Positions 21,706 to 30,842 of a stretch of 64,000 nucleotides of DNA are shown one piece after another (position 1 is the stretch's first letter; the number at the start of each line of letters is the position of its first letter). Source of the DNA: Prorocentrum cordatum (lineage: Eukaryota; Sar; Dinophyceae; Prorocentrales; Prorocentraceae); assembly GCA_963575745.1 (NCBI GenBank), contig CAUYUJ010015826.1, positions 566,501 to 630,500 on the forward strand, given 5' to 3'. Position numbers and translations under genes: made by a program. The notes below the pieces were generated by a model, which worked only from the letters and a program-made list of their open reading frames with translations, did not search any database and was not told where the DNA came from.

Positions 21706-22926
21706 ATGGAGCGCGCGGAGCTTGGGGAGGTCGGCGGCGAGGCGAGCGGGTCGGAGCAGCTCCTGGTCCAGGACGCTCGCGCCCGGCGCTCGCCCTGGCG
21801 AGCGGCGGGCGGCGCTGCCGCGGGGGCGCTGCTCCTGGCGGGTGCAGGCGGGGCGGCGGCGCACTTGGCGCTGCGCGGGGCGGCCTCGGGCGCGGGCCCC
21901 CGCCAGGGCAAGCAGCAGACGATCGGCCTTCCCGCGCGCGACCAGTGCTCCAACTGGGACGAGGACTGCTTCAGCACCGGGTGCTGCAACGTGGCGGGCC
22001 TGACCTGCTTCCAGACCAAGGCAGGCAAGGGCGAGTGCCTGAAGAACTGCACGCCCAGCGACACCCAGCTCTGCAACCAGCCGCAGGAGATCATGGAGCC
22101 GGTCTTGGTGGATGCTGCAGTGTACGACCCGACGCTATACTGCTTCGCGATAGTCATGCAGGACATCGGCAGCACGAAGAAGTACTACGATCTGGAACTG
22201 CTCCAGGGAGCGTATGACAAGGGGATCGGCATCTTTGGTTGTGATTCCTGGGGCGTCTTCAGCGACGCAGAGGCCGATCTTGCGCCAGGCGTTCCGGTCA
22301 CGAAGGTGGATGACGTCGACGGGGACTTCCACTTCGCGAAGCGAGAGGAGACCGGCACCTGGTTGAACACTGGCTTGCACTACCAGGCTTGGAAGGCAAT
22401 TCAGGCAGAGGGCAAGTATGCGACTGCGAACTGGGTCGTGAAACTCGATGCGGATGCGGTCATGATCACGAGCCGGTTGAGGAACTGGCTGTCAGACAAG
22501 TACGTCCCGGCCCAGGGCATCTACCTCGAGAATTGCCAGTACGTCAAGTATGGTTGGTTCGGCAGCCTGGAGATCTTCTCGAAGGTCGCGTTTGAGACGC
22601 TCCTGGGATCGATGGCCTCGTGCAAGAACGGTGGGATCGACTGGAAGGTGGGCATAGATGGCGGCAAGTACGGGCCCATGGGCGAGGACTTGTTTGCGCA
22701 GACCTGCCTGGACGCGAACGGCGTCAAGCGCGGCATCGGATACGGCTCCAAGCTGGACGGGACGTGCGAGGCGGACCGGCCCCTCTCGGAGAAGAAGAAC
22801 AAGAAGTGGAAGCCCAACTGCGACACCGTCGCCACCACGACATACCACCCGCTGATGAAGCCGGAGGACTGGTGGGCGTGCTACGAGTCCACCATGAAGG
22901 CGTTCCCGGTGTACCCGCCCCCCTGA
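21706..22926 (+). CDS. Type II membrane protein: Cys-rich module plus glycosyltransferase-like domain
   Basis: 406 residues. The start is the first ATG after the SL, in good context (TCGGCCATGG), leaving an 85-nt leader after the SL. A short N-terminal tail is followed by one hydrophobic segment (about 33-57, AAGGAAAGALLLAGAGGAAA), predicting a signal-anchor and a luminal or extracellular body. Residues 81-123 form a Cys-rich module (CSNWDEDCFSTGCC...CFQTK...CLKNC). Residues 140-400 form one domain containing WVVKLDADAV (DAD at 248-250, like a metal-binding DxD), FGSLEIFSK, GEDLFAQTC and a C-terminal HPLMKPEDWWAC. The layout matches a dinoflagellate-expanded family of glycosyltransferase-like proteins. 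Enzymatic activity is inferred from the DxD-like motif only. The frame is intact with no introns. About 775 bp of 3' UTR precede the A-rich tail. Confidence 0.85.
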   Translation: MERAELGEVGGEASGSEQLLVQDARARRSPWRAAGGAAAGALLLAGAGGAAAHLALRGAASGAGPRQGKQQTIGLPARDQCSNWDEDCFSTGCCNVAGLTCFQTKAGKGECLKNCTPSDTQLCNQPQEIMEPVLVDAAVYDPTLYCFAIVMQDIGSTKKYYDLELLQGAYDKGIGIFGCDSWGVFSDAEADLAPGVPVTKVDDVDGDFHFAKREETGTWLNTGLHYQAWKAIQAEGKYATANWVVKLDADAVMITSRLRNWLSDKYVPAQGIYLENCQYVKYGWFGSLEIFSKVAFETLLGSMASCKNGGIDWKVGIDGGKYGPMGEDLFAQTCLDANGVKRGIGYGSKLDGTCEADRPLSEKKNKKWKPNCDTVATTTYHPLMKPEDWWACYESTMKAFPVYPPP

Positions 22927-23859
22927 CCTGGACGGCGGCCCCCCTCTGGCGCTCCGCGGTCCCCCGCCCCTCTCGCCTGCCGCCCGGCCTCCCCGCGACC
23001 GCGCCCGCCTCGCCCCCCCGGGGAGGGTGGCGCTGCCGCGAGTTCCTGTACGGCGCCCCGTCGGGCGGTCGCGCGCTTTTTCGCTCCCCCCCCCTCGGCG
23101 CGAAGGCGCCTCGAGCCCGCCGGGTCGCGCGGGCGCCCGGCGCGGGGGCGAGAGGGGGGCCCCCGACGCCCGCCTGTGCGCGTGTTTTGTTCGGCCGCTG
23201 CCGCGCCAAAGTCAGCACGGCGGCATGCCCACCGTTCTCCCAGCGGGCGGCCCCAGATTTTCGAGCGGTGCTTCCGAGCTCTTTGTGCGAGAGGCGCAGT
23301 GGCTCGAAGCTTGTCTGTCCCTCCGCCTCCACCGTGGCGCTAGAGCGAGCGTGCGGTCCCTGGGCATGTTTCCGGGTGGGCTGCCAGAGACTTGGAGGGC
23401 GAATCGAGCTCACGTGCCCCTGTGCGAGAGGCAGAGTGGCGCGAAGCTTGTTTCCCTCCACACGAGCCCCTTCGTTCATCACGAGGAATCTCTCGCCTTG
23501 CGAGCTCGTGCCGCCAAGCGCAAGGCGACCCCTTGCTAATTCGGTATGCTGGCTTCGACGCCAGTCGCTGTCAGCGCGCCTTCACCACGATGCGTTGAGC
23601 TCTCGCGTCCAGTGTGCCGACCGCTGGCTGCAACGCACTCTTACCATACTAAAGCTCCAATGGCATCACCCAGATATGCAAGGGGGAAAAGCAACAACAA
23701 AATGCTTAAGAGAGGTCCGACAAGCTCCACAGCGCCCCCGTGGAGGCTTCAAACCTGCTTCCAAAAGGTCCCCCGAGAGGCATCCCACGATATAATCCCA
23801 GCGAACATCCGATAGGCCTCTAACCCACAACCCAGACACGGTTGCGGGATGGGCCCAGA

Positions 23860-24185
23860 ACTGCGACCTTTGGTTCGCATGGGGGGCTGGGGGGGCCTTG
23901 AGGGCTCCAAGAGGGTTCAGAAGGCGCCCCGGACCCCTCCAGAGGCTCCCAAGCTGGCCCAAGATATTCCCAGGAGGCTCCAGAGAGCCCCCCAAATGCC
24001 CGAACAGAGGCGCCCTCTGCCCCAAGAGGCCCCCAGGAGGCCCCAAGAGACTCCCAGGAGGCCTCCACGACGCCCCAAAAAGCCACCAAAAAGGCTCCAG
24101 AAAGACCCGAGAAGCTCCCTAGAAATCTCCACCGAGCTCGCAGGAGGCCTCTACACAGACCCTCAGAAGCCCGCCAGAAGCCCTT
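23860..24185 (-). repeat. E1-type array, antisense
   Basis: Degenerate CCCAAGAGGCCCCCAGGAGG units. It probably belongs to a second element abutting the one split by the retrogene. Confidence 0.6.
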
Positions 24186-24299
24186 CGTCCTCCATGAGCC
24201 CTTCGGAACACGTGGCCCTGGCTGCACCCCCCGACCCGCCCACCCAATGTCGAGGCCCGAGGACGCCCCCATGACGCCCGCAAGACGCTCCGGAAACGC

Positions 24300-25100
24300 C
24301 TCTCCCGCACACGTGGATCAGGTGACAATGATGCTGATAGTCGGTGGTCCGTCGTCGTCGTCGTCGGTCGTCGGTCGTCGCTGGTACGCTACAGTTCAAA
24401 CCCTTCCTTGAACTTCGCAGTATCCGCCCGAAAATCACGCATGGGCGAAAGGGAGGAACCCAGAATACCACATGGAAAAGGTCCCATGGAAATTGACACC
24501 GTCTTCGGAGTCGACTAGAACCTAAGCGCGCGCGAAGCGTGCGCGTGGTTCTAGTGGAAACATATGGGGAATCCTGGGATTTGTGTTTTTTTGTTTGTTT
24601 GTGTGTGTGTGTCCCTGGGCCCCTTGATATTGGTTTGAGACAACAAGTTGCATTGCAGCTTCGGGGTGACCTCGTCTGTCCTGTGCATGGCGCCCCTTTT
24701 CTGATGTGTGACGTATGTTGGACGCGGAATCGACGTGGCTTCGACGCGAATTCGATATAGATTCGATGTGGGCTCGTGGGTTCAACGTGGATTCGACGCG
24801 GACTCGACACGAACACCGACGCGATGGGACAGGCAAGGCCCCCCTGAGATGCAACACAACAGCCTGCCCATCAGCACTCGCCGTTGGCTTTGGACAAGGT
24901 CTGCTGCTGGGCACCGTGCCCATTCTTACCGTACCTGTTCCGGGCGTGCCAATCCAGGACAGCACCGGGAGAGGAGCATCCAGGACCGAGGGTCGTTTTT
25001 TTTCCATGGAGGAAGCGGGTCCTGAGGGAAACGGGTCCAGAGGTTTTTGATTGTTCTGGTTCGGGCTCGGGCATCACCCGAAAGCGGCTCAGGACGAGAA
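24300..25100. repeat. Minisatellites and one E5 arm; no gene
   Basis: 24345-24385 is a GTCGTCGTCG tract. 24553-24630 (GGGGAATCCTGGGATTTGTG, then a GT run and GGGCCCCTT) matches 46232-46300. 24718-24815 is a TTCGACGTGGATTCGACGCG-like minisatellite. I recognise no coding sequence. Confidence 0.6.
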
Positions 25101-25107
25101 GTTATTT

Positions 25108-25473
25108 AATCGCTTCGCTCATGCCGCCGGCCCTGGAGCCCTCTTTAGGGCCTCTTGGGGGCCTCTTGGGGACCTCTTGGGAGTCTCTTGGGGCTCCTTG
25201 GCGGCGTTTTGGAGGCCCCCAGGGCCTCTTGGGGGGCTCTTGGGGGTAGTCGATTGCGGCTCCCCCCTCGGAGGCCACGATCCTCGTGAGGGGTGTCGAA
25301 AAATACCCTCCCCTGGAGTGGTCTGGGGGCTTCTCCCGGGCTTCTCTCGGGACCTTGCCGGGGTACTTTTCGTCCTGGGGCCCCCAGGGGCCGCTCCGCG
25401 CGCGCGAACTAGAATATTGTTAACAAGTTACCGGAGATCTTAGCACGCCTCTGGCCCGTTGGGCCGGCGAATT
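25108..25473 (+). mobile_element. E1 array element, short copy with both ends (366 bp)
   Basis: The left end is AATCGCTTCGCTCATGCCGC followed by CGGCCC; the right end is CGTTGGGCCGGCGAATT. The terminal 100 bp are nearly the same as in 10484-11327. The body is a short GGCCTCTTGGG array (25140-25245). The ends are complementary as in the longer copy. Confidence 0.75.
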
Positions 25474-25523
25474 CCTAGATTCAGGACCTGTTTCCCTCAG
25501 GACCAGTTCTCTTCATGCCAAGG

Positions 25524-25702
25524 TTCGAGTAGGGGATCGGCTACAGAATTGATGTACCCTAGAATTGATGTTTGTTCATCGGATATGTTAGAAAGCACGT
25601 AGAAGGTTCGTATATCTACGAACATTTCACTACTTGCTTACTGATTCGACGAACAAATCAATTCTGGGGTAAGTCAAGTATGTAGTCGATCCCCTACTCG
25701 AA
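25524..25702. mobile_element. Foldback MITE with about 55-bp terminal inverted repeats
   Basis: The left arm TTCGAGTAGGGGATCGGCTA, continuing to AGAATTGATGTTTGTTCATC, is reverse-complementary to the right arm, which ends GTCGATCCCCTACTCGAA. The element is 179 bp. AAGG borders both outer edges, giving a possible 3-4 bp target duplication. The centre holds an inner hairpin (TTCGTATATCTACGAA). No coding sequence. Confidence 0.8.
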
Positions 25703-25709
25703 AGGTTCT

Positions 25710-26620
25710 GGCTGCATCCGGGATCGAGTGCGTCGGCCATCCTCGGCCTTTTTTGGGCTCACGGAGCCCTCCAGGAGCATTTGGACGGACGATCTCTGTA
25801 GGCTGGTCCGGGCATGTTGTGGACATTCAGATTGGCACCTTGTTGCCACCACGCCGGCTTGGGACGACCTCCGAGACAAGGACATCGTGCGGTGATGTCG
25901 CCATCCCTCCACTTCCTCCTCCTCCTCCTCCTCCTCCTCCTCCTTCCCGCGTGCTGCTTCCTTTGTCGTCGTGTTAGTATTGTACTGTAGTTCTCGGGCG
26001 CCTCGGCGCCCCCTCCGCTGCGCCTCCACGGCGCCACGCACGCGGAGCGAGTGCTAGTGCCAGTGCCTCTGGCTCGTGCACCTCGGCATTTGCCAGATCC
26101 GACTGCTGCACTCGTCTCTCCCCTGATGCTGTCTTCATGTTCGACAGCCCATAGTTCGTCTGCTGATGCTGACGCGCAGGACTGTCCCGAGTTGGCTTTC
26201 GTGGTTCGCTTTGCCAGTCTGAAGGTTCTCGGCCTTGTCCCGCTGCAGCGGGACAAGGCCAACACGAATGGGGGAGGAGGAGGAGGAGGAGGAGGAGGAG
26301 GAGGAGAAGGAGGAGGAGGAGAATTGGCCCGCTGCAGCGTTGGCCGCATTTTTGGATCGGCGCTTCAATCCCCGTCGTTGAGAAGGGCTCTCGCCCTGGC
26401 GAGAGCCACGCTCCTGGATCCGAGTCTCTCCTCGGCCCTGCCGTCCCCGTCCTGCCCTCTCAGCCTTCCCCATGGCCTGGTCCTGCTGCCCCCCGCTCCT
26501 CCTGCTCCTGCTTCTGAGGCTGCTCCTGCTCATCCTCCTGGTCATCCTCCACCTCCGCCCCCTCCTCCAGTCCTCTTCCTTCTAGGTTTGAAGACATAGT
26601 CAACATGAATGTTGCTTGCC
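25710..26620. repeat. Short microsatellites and palindromes; no confident gene
   Basis: (CTC)n at 25915-25943 and (GGA)n at 26271-26320. Perfect 30-bp palindrome at 26231-26260 and a 10-bp-arm hairpin at 26385-26406 (GGCTCTCGCC and its complement). No protein domain recognised. Confidence 0.5.
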
Positions 26621-26629
26621 ACTGTGGGC

Positions 26630-26900
26630 CTTCGCGGGGGTGCTGTTGGAGGTCTGTTGGGACGTCTTGGCGGCGTCCTGGGCCGCTTGGAGGCCATTGA
26701 CCGCGTCTTTTAGCGATATGTCGGCGAGTCGGGGCTCTCTTGGAACGTTTTGGGCGGGCACAGCGTCCAGAGGATATCCAGGAACCATCACAGAATTCAC
26801 AGGAGCCGCCCCATGACGGCTTGAGGTGGCCCAGGACGGTCCGAGACGGCCCAGGTTTTCCCGATACGGCTTGGGAAACGTCTGGTCTAGACCTGTAAAG
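26630..26900 (+). repeat. Decayed E1-type array
   Basis: TTGGAGGTCTGTTGGGACGT, CTTGGCGGCGTCCTGGGCCG and similar segments resemble the 10670-10800 part of the E1 copy, but are strongly diverged. Confidence 0.5.
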
Positions 26901-27159
26901 ACGTACAGTTCTGGTTGCAGCAATTGCAGCACAGCCTCTATATCTCAGTGCTGCATGAGCCTTGGGGCGCAGCACTTCGAACCAGTCACACGGATCGTTT
27001 GTCGGCCAGTGTAGGATAACGTCATATCGTCACAGCCATGGTTCGGACATTTGTGCAGCAAGGGGAGTTGGAGGAGGGGAGGGACTAGCGCATCATCGAG
27101 GAAGGTCAGGCTACGAGGATCGTCTGGCATGGGGGCTTGCCTGCTGGTATACAGGGGAG

Positions 27160-27295
27160 GAGAGGAGAGCAGGAGGAGAAGGAGGAGAAGGAGGAGGAAG
27201 GGGAGGAGGAACATAACCATCGCCGCGGGCGTTTACACGGTCAGAGGGTGCGGGAGGCGAAGGTGAAGTTGATTGCTTTGTTTGGATGAACAGGA

Positions 27296-27326
<31 letters not shown>

Positions 27327-27355
27327 GAGGAGGAGGAGGAGGAGGAGGAGGACTA
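27160..27355 (+). repeat. GGA/GAG microsatellites
   Basis: Two purine tracts (27160-27215 and 27293-27352) separated by about 75 bp of unique sequence. Confidence 0.9.
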
Positions 27356-27359
27356 GTGT

Positions 27360-29440
27360 AAACCCAAGACGCGTCAACGATGTTACAATAAACCCTCCCT
27401 CCAAGTTTCCTCTTCACAGGTCCCTACAATCATGCACTTCACTGGTGAAAGTGTCCCGTTGGAAGACGACCGCCAGAGAACCGTCGACCGTGCCAAAACA
27501 TCACGAATCAACTTGTTTGTTGCGTCCTGACGGTCTGGAATCGCGCCAGAACATCCCTGGGAGTTCAACGCCGCGAATCAGCGTGACTAGCGTTTGGACA
27601 ATCCGAAATCGTGCCGAACATTATTCTTGGGACCTTAACCACAAGAATTCGTTAAGTTGCTGTCAAGTTTTGAAGCGAATACGCGCGACGCTGAGGCGAA
27701 TGCCACATTCTGAAAAGGACCCGCCCTCGATCCGTGAAGCTCTTGCTCACTTTCGGGACAAGTGTGCGCGGCGTTACGGCGAGAGCCACATTAGAAGGAC
27801 CCGCCTTCCATGCGCGAAGCTATTGCAAACTTTCGGGACGCATACATCGTCGCTCCGAAAGTTTCTTCCGATTTGAGAGGCACGGCGCCGCGCGAATGCA
27901 GCGCAAACGCTACGATGGAAGGGCGCGGCAATGCATGCCCCCTGGACAGGCGAGAGCAGCCGCGCCCCCGTGCGAACCCCGATCCCGCGCGGGGCGCGCT
28001 CCCGTTGACAATGGCTCACCCGGGAAGCCGTTTCTTGCGCGGGAAGTCCTGAGCGGTCTGCCCATCGGCGGCCCCTTCGGACGAGGCCCAGAATCACCGA
28101 GAAACCGTTTTTGATAGGAAGTTCCCAGCGGTTTGCCCATGTTCGGTTTCTTCGGATTGGGCCCGAAGACCTCGAGAACGATGTTTTTGCAAGGAGTCCT
28201 AGGCAGTTTGCACATTGTCGGGTCGTTCGAACCGGACCCAAAATTTTTGTATGGCTCAGGTCCTATGGATTTGGCCACTTTCAAGTCGGCCGGTAATATG
28301 TTCGGGTCGTCGCATGACCGAACCCGAAAGATTTGTTCGTGGAGGTCCCATGCCGTCTGCTCATTTTCGGGTCAGCACACCGTTTGGGATTTCAAATTTT
28401 AAATTAGGAAGGGGAACCCGATCCCGCGACCCCGGGCGGGGTCTAGGCTCTGCCCTTGCATTGTACTGGCCCTTCCGGCCAAACGGGATGCTGGGCTGCC
28501 CATCGGCGCGCCGACTCTGCCCTCGCGACATCGCCCCCGTCCGCCCTCGGGCCCAGCGAGTCTTATCCTGCGCGCGCCACCCCTGATGGCCGCGGCAAGC
28601 ACGGTGTCGAAATTGGGGGAACTTTCGGATCGGCGCAGTATGTGCGCGGCGTTACGGCGAGATCCGCATTTTGAAACGGGCCCTCCTTCCATCCGTGAGA
28701 GTCCTTGCTGATTTTTCCTTTTGTATGGCGAGTGTGCGCGGCGCGAGGGCGAGGGCCACACTGCGAACGGGGCCCGCCCTCCAGCCGTGCAGCTCTCGCG
28801 AACTGGAGTCGGAATCTCCAGGATCGTAAGTGGTGTGAGGGCGTCTCCCGCGAAAGGCCACGCCCGCCATTACCAGCACGCCTTCGGGGTGCGACAGGGA
28901 GTCCTTTTTCGCCTTCGGGGTGCGACAGGGAGTCGTTTTTTTCAGAGAGGGAGAGAGAGAAAGAGAGAGAGGAGCGACAGGCCCCCCACCCCTCTCAGGC
29001 GATCGCAAACATGGATCAAGGGGGCGTGGATTAGCGACGGGTCCCGTTTCCATGGGAAATCGCGGATCTCCGCCGCTGGCGGCACCGGCCGCATTTTGGG
29101 GAAGGCACCTCCCCCGATCCATGGAGCGTGTTTCTTGATTGCTTGGGGCTTGATGGGCATTATAGCCCCCTCCCCTTCCTCCCCCCTAACGTAACGCCCC
29201 CCCCAGTGCTCTCCAGGCACGGCCGCCGTGCGCATCGGGCACACAGCGAGGGAGAGGCGTTACATTTATAATGCCCATAGCTGCCGAAAGTAAGAAACGC
29301 GTTCATGGGGGAGGAGGGCGAGAACGAGGAGGAGGGCCCCTAGAGGCGGGAACGAGGGGGGGGGCGGGCTTTGTGCAATGGAGGGGCGATCGTTTGGATG
29401 AAGACAGGTGCACCTTGGGGGCCCTGCAGGGGCCCTGTAT
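27360..29440. repeat. Degenerate 86-90 bp tandem repeats; no gene
   Basis: Units containing GTGCGCGGCGTTACGGCGAG and CACTTTCGGGAC occur at 27690-27860 and again at 28635-28810. A different unit of about 87 bp (GTCCT...GGTTTGCCCAT...CGGGTCGT) fills 28040-28380. A CCTTCGGGGTGCGACAGGGA duplication lies at 28880-28932. I find no credible protein. Confidence 0.5.
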
Positions 29441-29452
29441 GGCCGAAAGTCA

Positions 29453-29532
29453 AGGGAGGAAAAACCACCCTGACCCTACAATTGGCGTTTACTAAACGGC
29501 CCTTTGCGTTTACTAAACAGCCCTGCCCTGTA
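29453..29532 (+). repeat. R2 element fragment (same family as TYW1 intron 2)
   Basis: GGGAGGAAAAACCACCCTGA, then AATTGGCGTTTACTAAACGG and GTTTACTAAACAGCCCTGCC. This matches the first 85 bases of the TYW1 intron at 54921 almost base for base. Confidence 0.8.
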
Positions 29533-29689
29533 AGTCTCCCAAAAGGGAACACGAAAGGTGCACTCTTCTTCGCCCCCACTGCGCACAACGCCCAAGGGGG
29601 AGGATCACGAGAGGGTCTTCGGGGGCCGCCAGGCGCCCTGCCCGCAGCGCAGCCGTCGCGCGCTCGCCTCCCGGCGCTGGCGCGGGCCC

Positions 29690-29960
29690 GGAGCTCACGG
29701 AGGGGCCTCAACGGGGGGGGGTCAGCCTTGACTCGGGCCTCAAAGGGAAGGGGGGGGGGGAGGGGCCTCAAAGGGGAGGAGGGGGAGGTGGGAGGGGCCT
29801 CGCAGGGGCCTCAACGGGCGGGGAGGGGGGACAGGGACAGCCTTAAGTCGGGCCTGTCCCTCTACAGGAGAAGCGTTCAAAAATAGATAAAAACTAGTAA
29901 GGGGATTTGTTTTAAAGATTTTGTTTAATACTATTTTTGACCCCTTGGGGGTATTTTTGT
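29690..29960. other. G-rich then AT-rich spacer
   Basis: GGGGCCTCAAAGGG units to about 29830, then AT-rich DNA. No gene. Confidence 0.5.
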
Positions 29961-29969
29961 TATCATTCC

Positions 29970-30450
29970 CCAATTAGTGCTTGCACTGAAGGGGTTCTCG
30001 CGGATGTTGCTAGACTCTAGCAACATCCGCGAGAGTTGGCGAAAGTGCCTCGCCGATTTTGGTGGCACGCTGGGTTCCCGGAGTCCCGGTTCCGGGTTCC
30101 CGGGTTCCCGGGTTCTTGGTCATTGGTTCCAGGCCGATGGTTCGCTACCGATCTCATTGTCGAGTTCATTACGGATCTCATTGGTTCCCGGGTTCCCGGG
30201 TTTTTGATCACTGGTTCCAGGCCGATGGGTAATTATCGATCTCACTATCGATCTCACTGGCGAGTTCATTACGGATCTCATTCAATGTTCCCCAATCAGT
30301 GCTTGCACTGAAGGGGTCCTCGCGGATGTTGAAGGATTTGGCGAAAGTGCCTCGCCGATTTTGGTGGCACGCTGGGTTCCCGGGTTTCCAGTTCCGGGTT
30401 CCCGGGTGTCCCGTTCCGGGTTCCGGGCCGATTTCGGAGGGCGGCGAGGT
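29970..30450 (+). repeat. 320-bp tandem duplication with GGGTTCCC array
   Basis: Two units start with CAATTAGTGCTTGCACTGAA (29971) and CAATCAGTGCTTGCACTGAA (30292) and share GGCGAAAGTGCCTCGCCGAT. Unit 1 carries a perfect 39-bp palindrome (29996-30034) that is absent from unit 2. Each continues into TTCCCGGGTTCCCGGG minisatellite. Confidence 0.8.
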
Positions 30451-30745
30451 TCCCGGGTTCCCGGATTCTTGGTCGATTTTCTTATCGATCGGTCTCACCA
30501 TCAATTTCATTGCCGACTTCTCGATCGATCTCACCATCGATCACACAATCGATCTCACTATCAACCTCAATCGATCTCACTAGAGATCGCATGAGCGATC
30601 TCGCGATCGATCTCATTAATTATCGATCTCATTGAATCGAGTTCACTCGCGGTCTCACGATCGACCTTACTTCCAATCGTCCTCACTATCGATTCCACTA
30701 TCGACCTCATTATCGATCTCACAATCGATCTCAAGATCCATAGTA
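30450..30745 (+). repeat. CGATCTCACTAT minisatellite
   Basis: About 300 bp of degenerate ATCGATCTCACTATCGAC-like units. Confidence 0.8.
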
Positions 30746-30807
30746 TCAATTTTCAAATCATCCACTGATTGTGGTTTTCTCAGGTGTAATTTCTTATTGT
30801 TTCGTCC

Positions 30808-30842
30808 AAAATCCGCCTGTAGGGGGACATGCCTGACCTAAG
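30808..30842 (+). repeat. 40-bp dispersed repeat, copy 2
   Basis: See 15505-15545; the two copies share CCTGTAGGGGG and CATGCC-GACCTAA. Confidence 0.5.

Larger units (their letters stand above)
21582..23718 (+). mobile_element. Processed (retroposed) gene with target-site duplication
   Basis: A 17-bp direct repeat, ATGCTTAAGAGAGGTCC, lies at 21582-21598 and 23702-23718. The full-length spliced leader starts at the very next base after the first copy (21599). An A-rich tract (GGGGGAAAAGCAACAACAAA) ends just before the second. The 2.1-kb insert holds an intact intronless gene. This is the product expected when a trans-spliced, polyadenylated mRNA is copied by LINE machinery. Confidence 0.9.
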
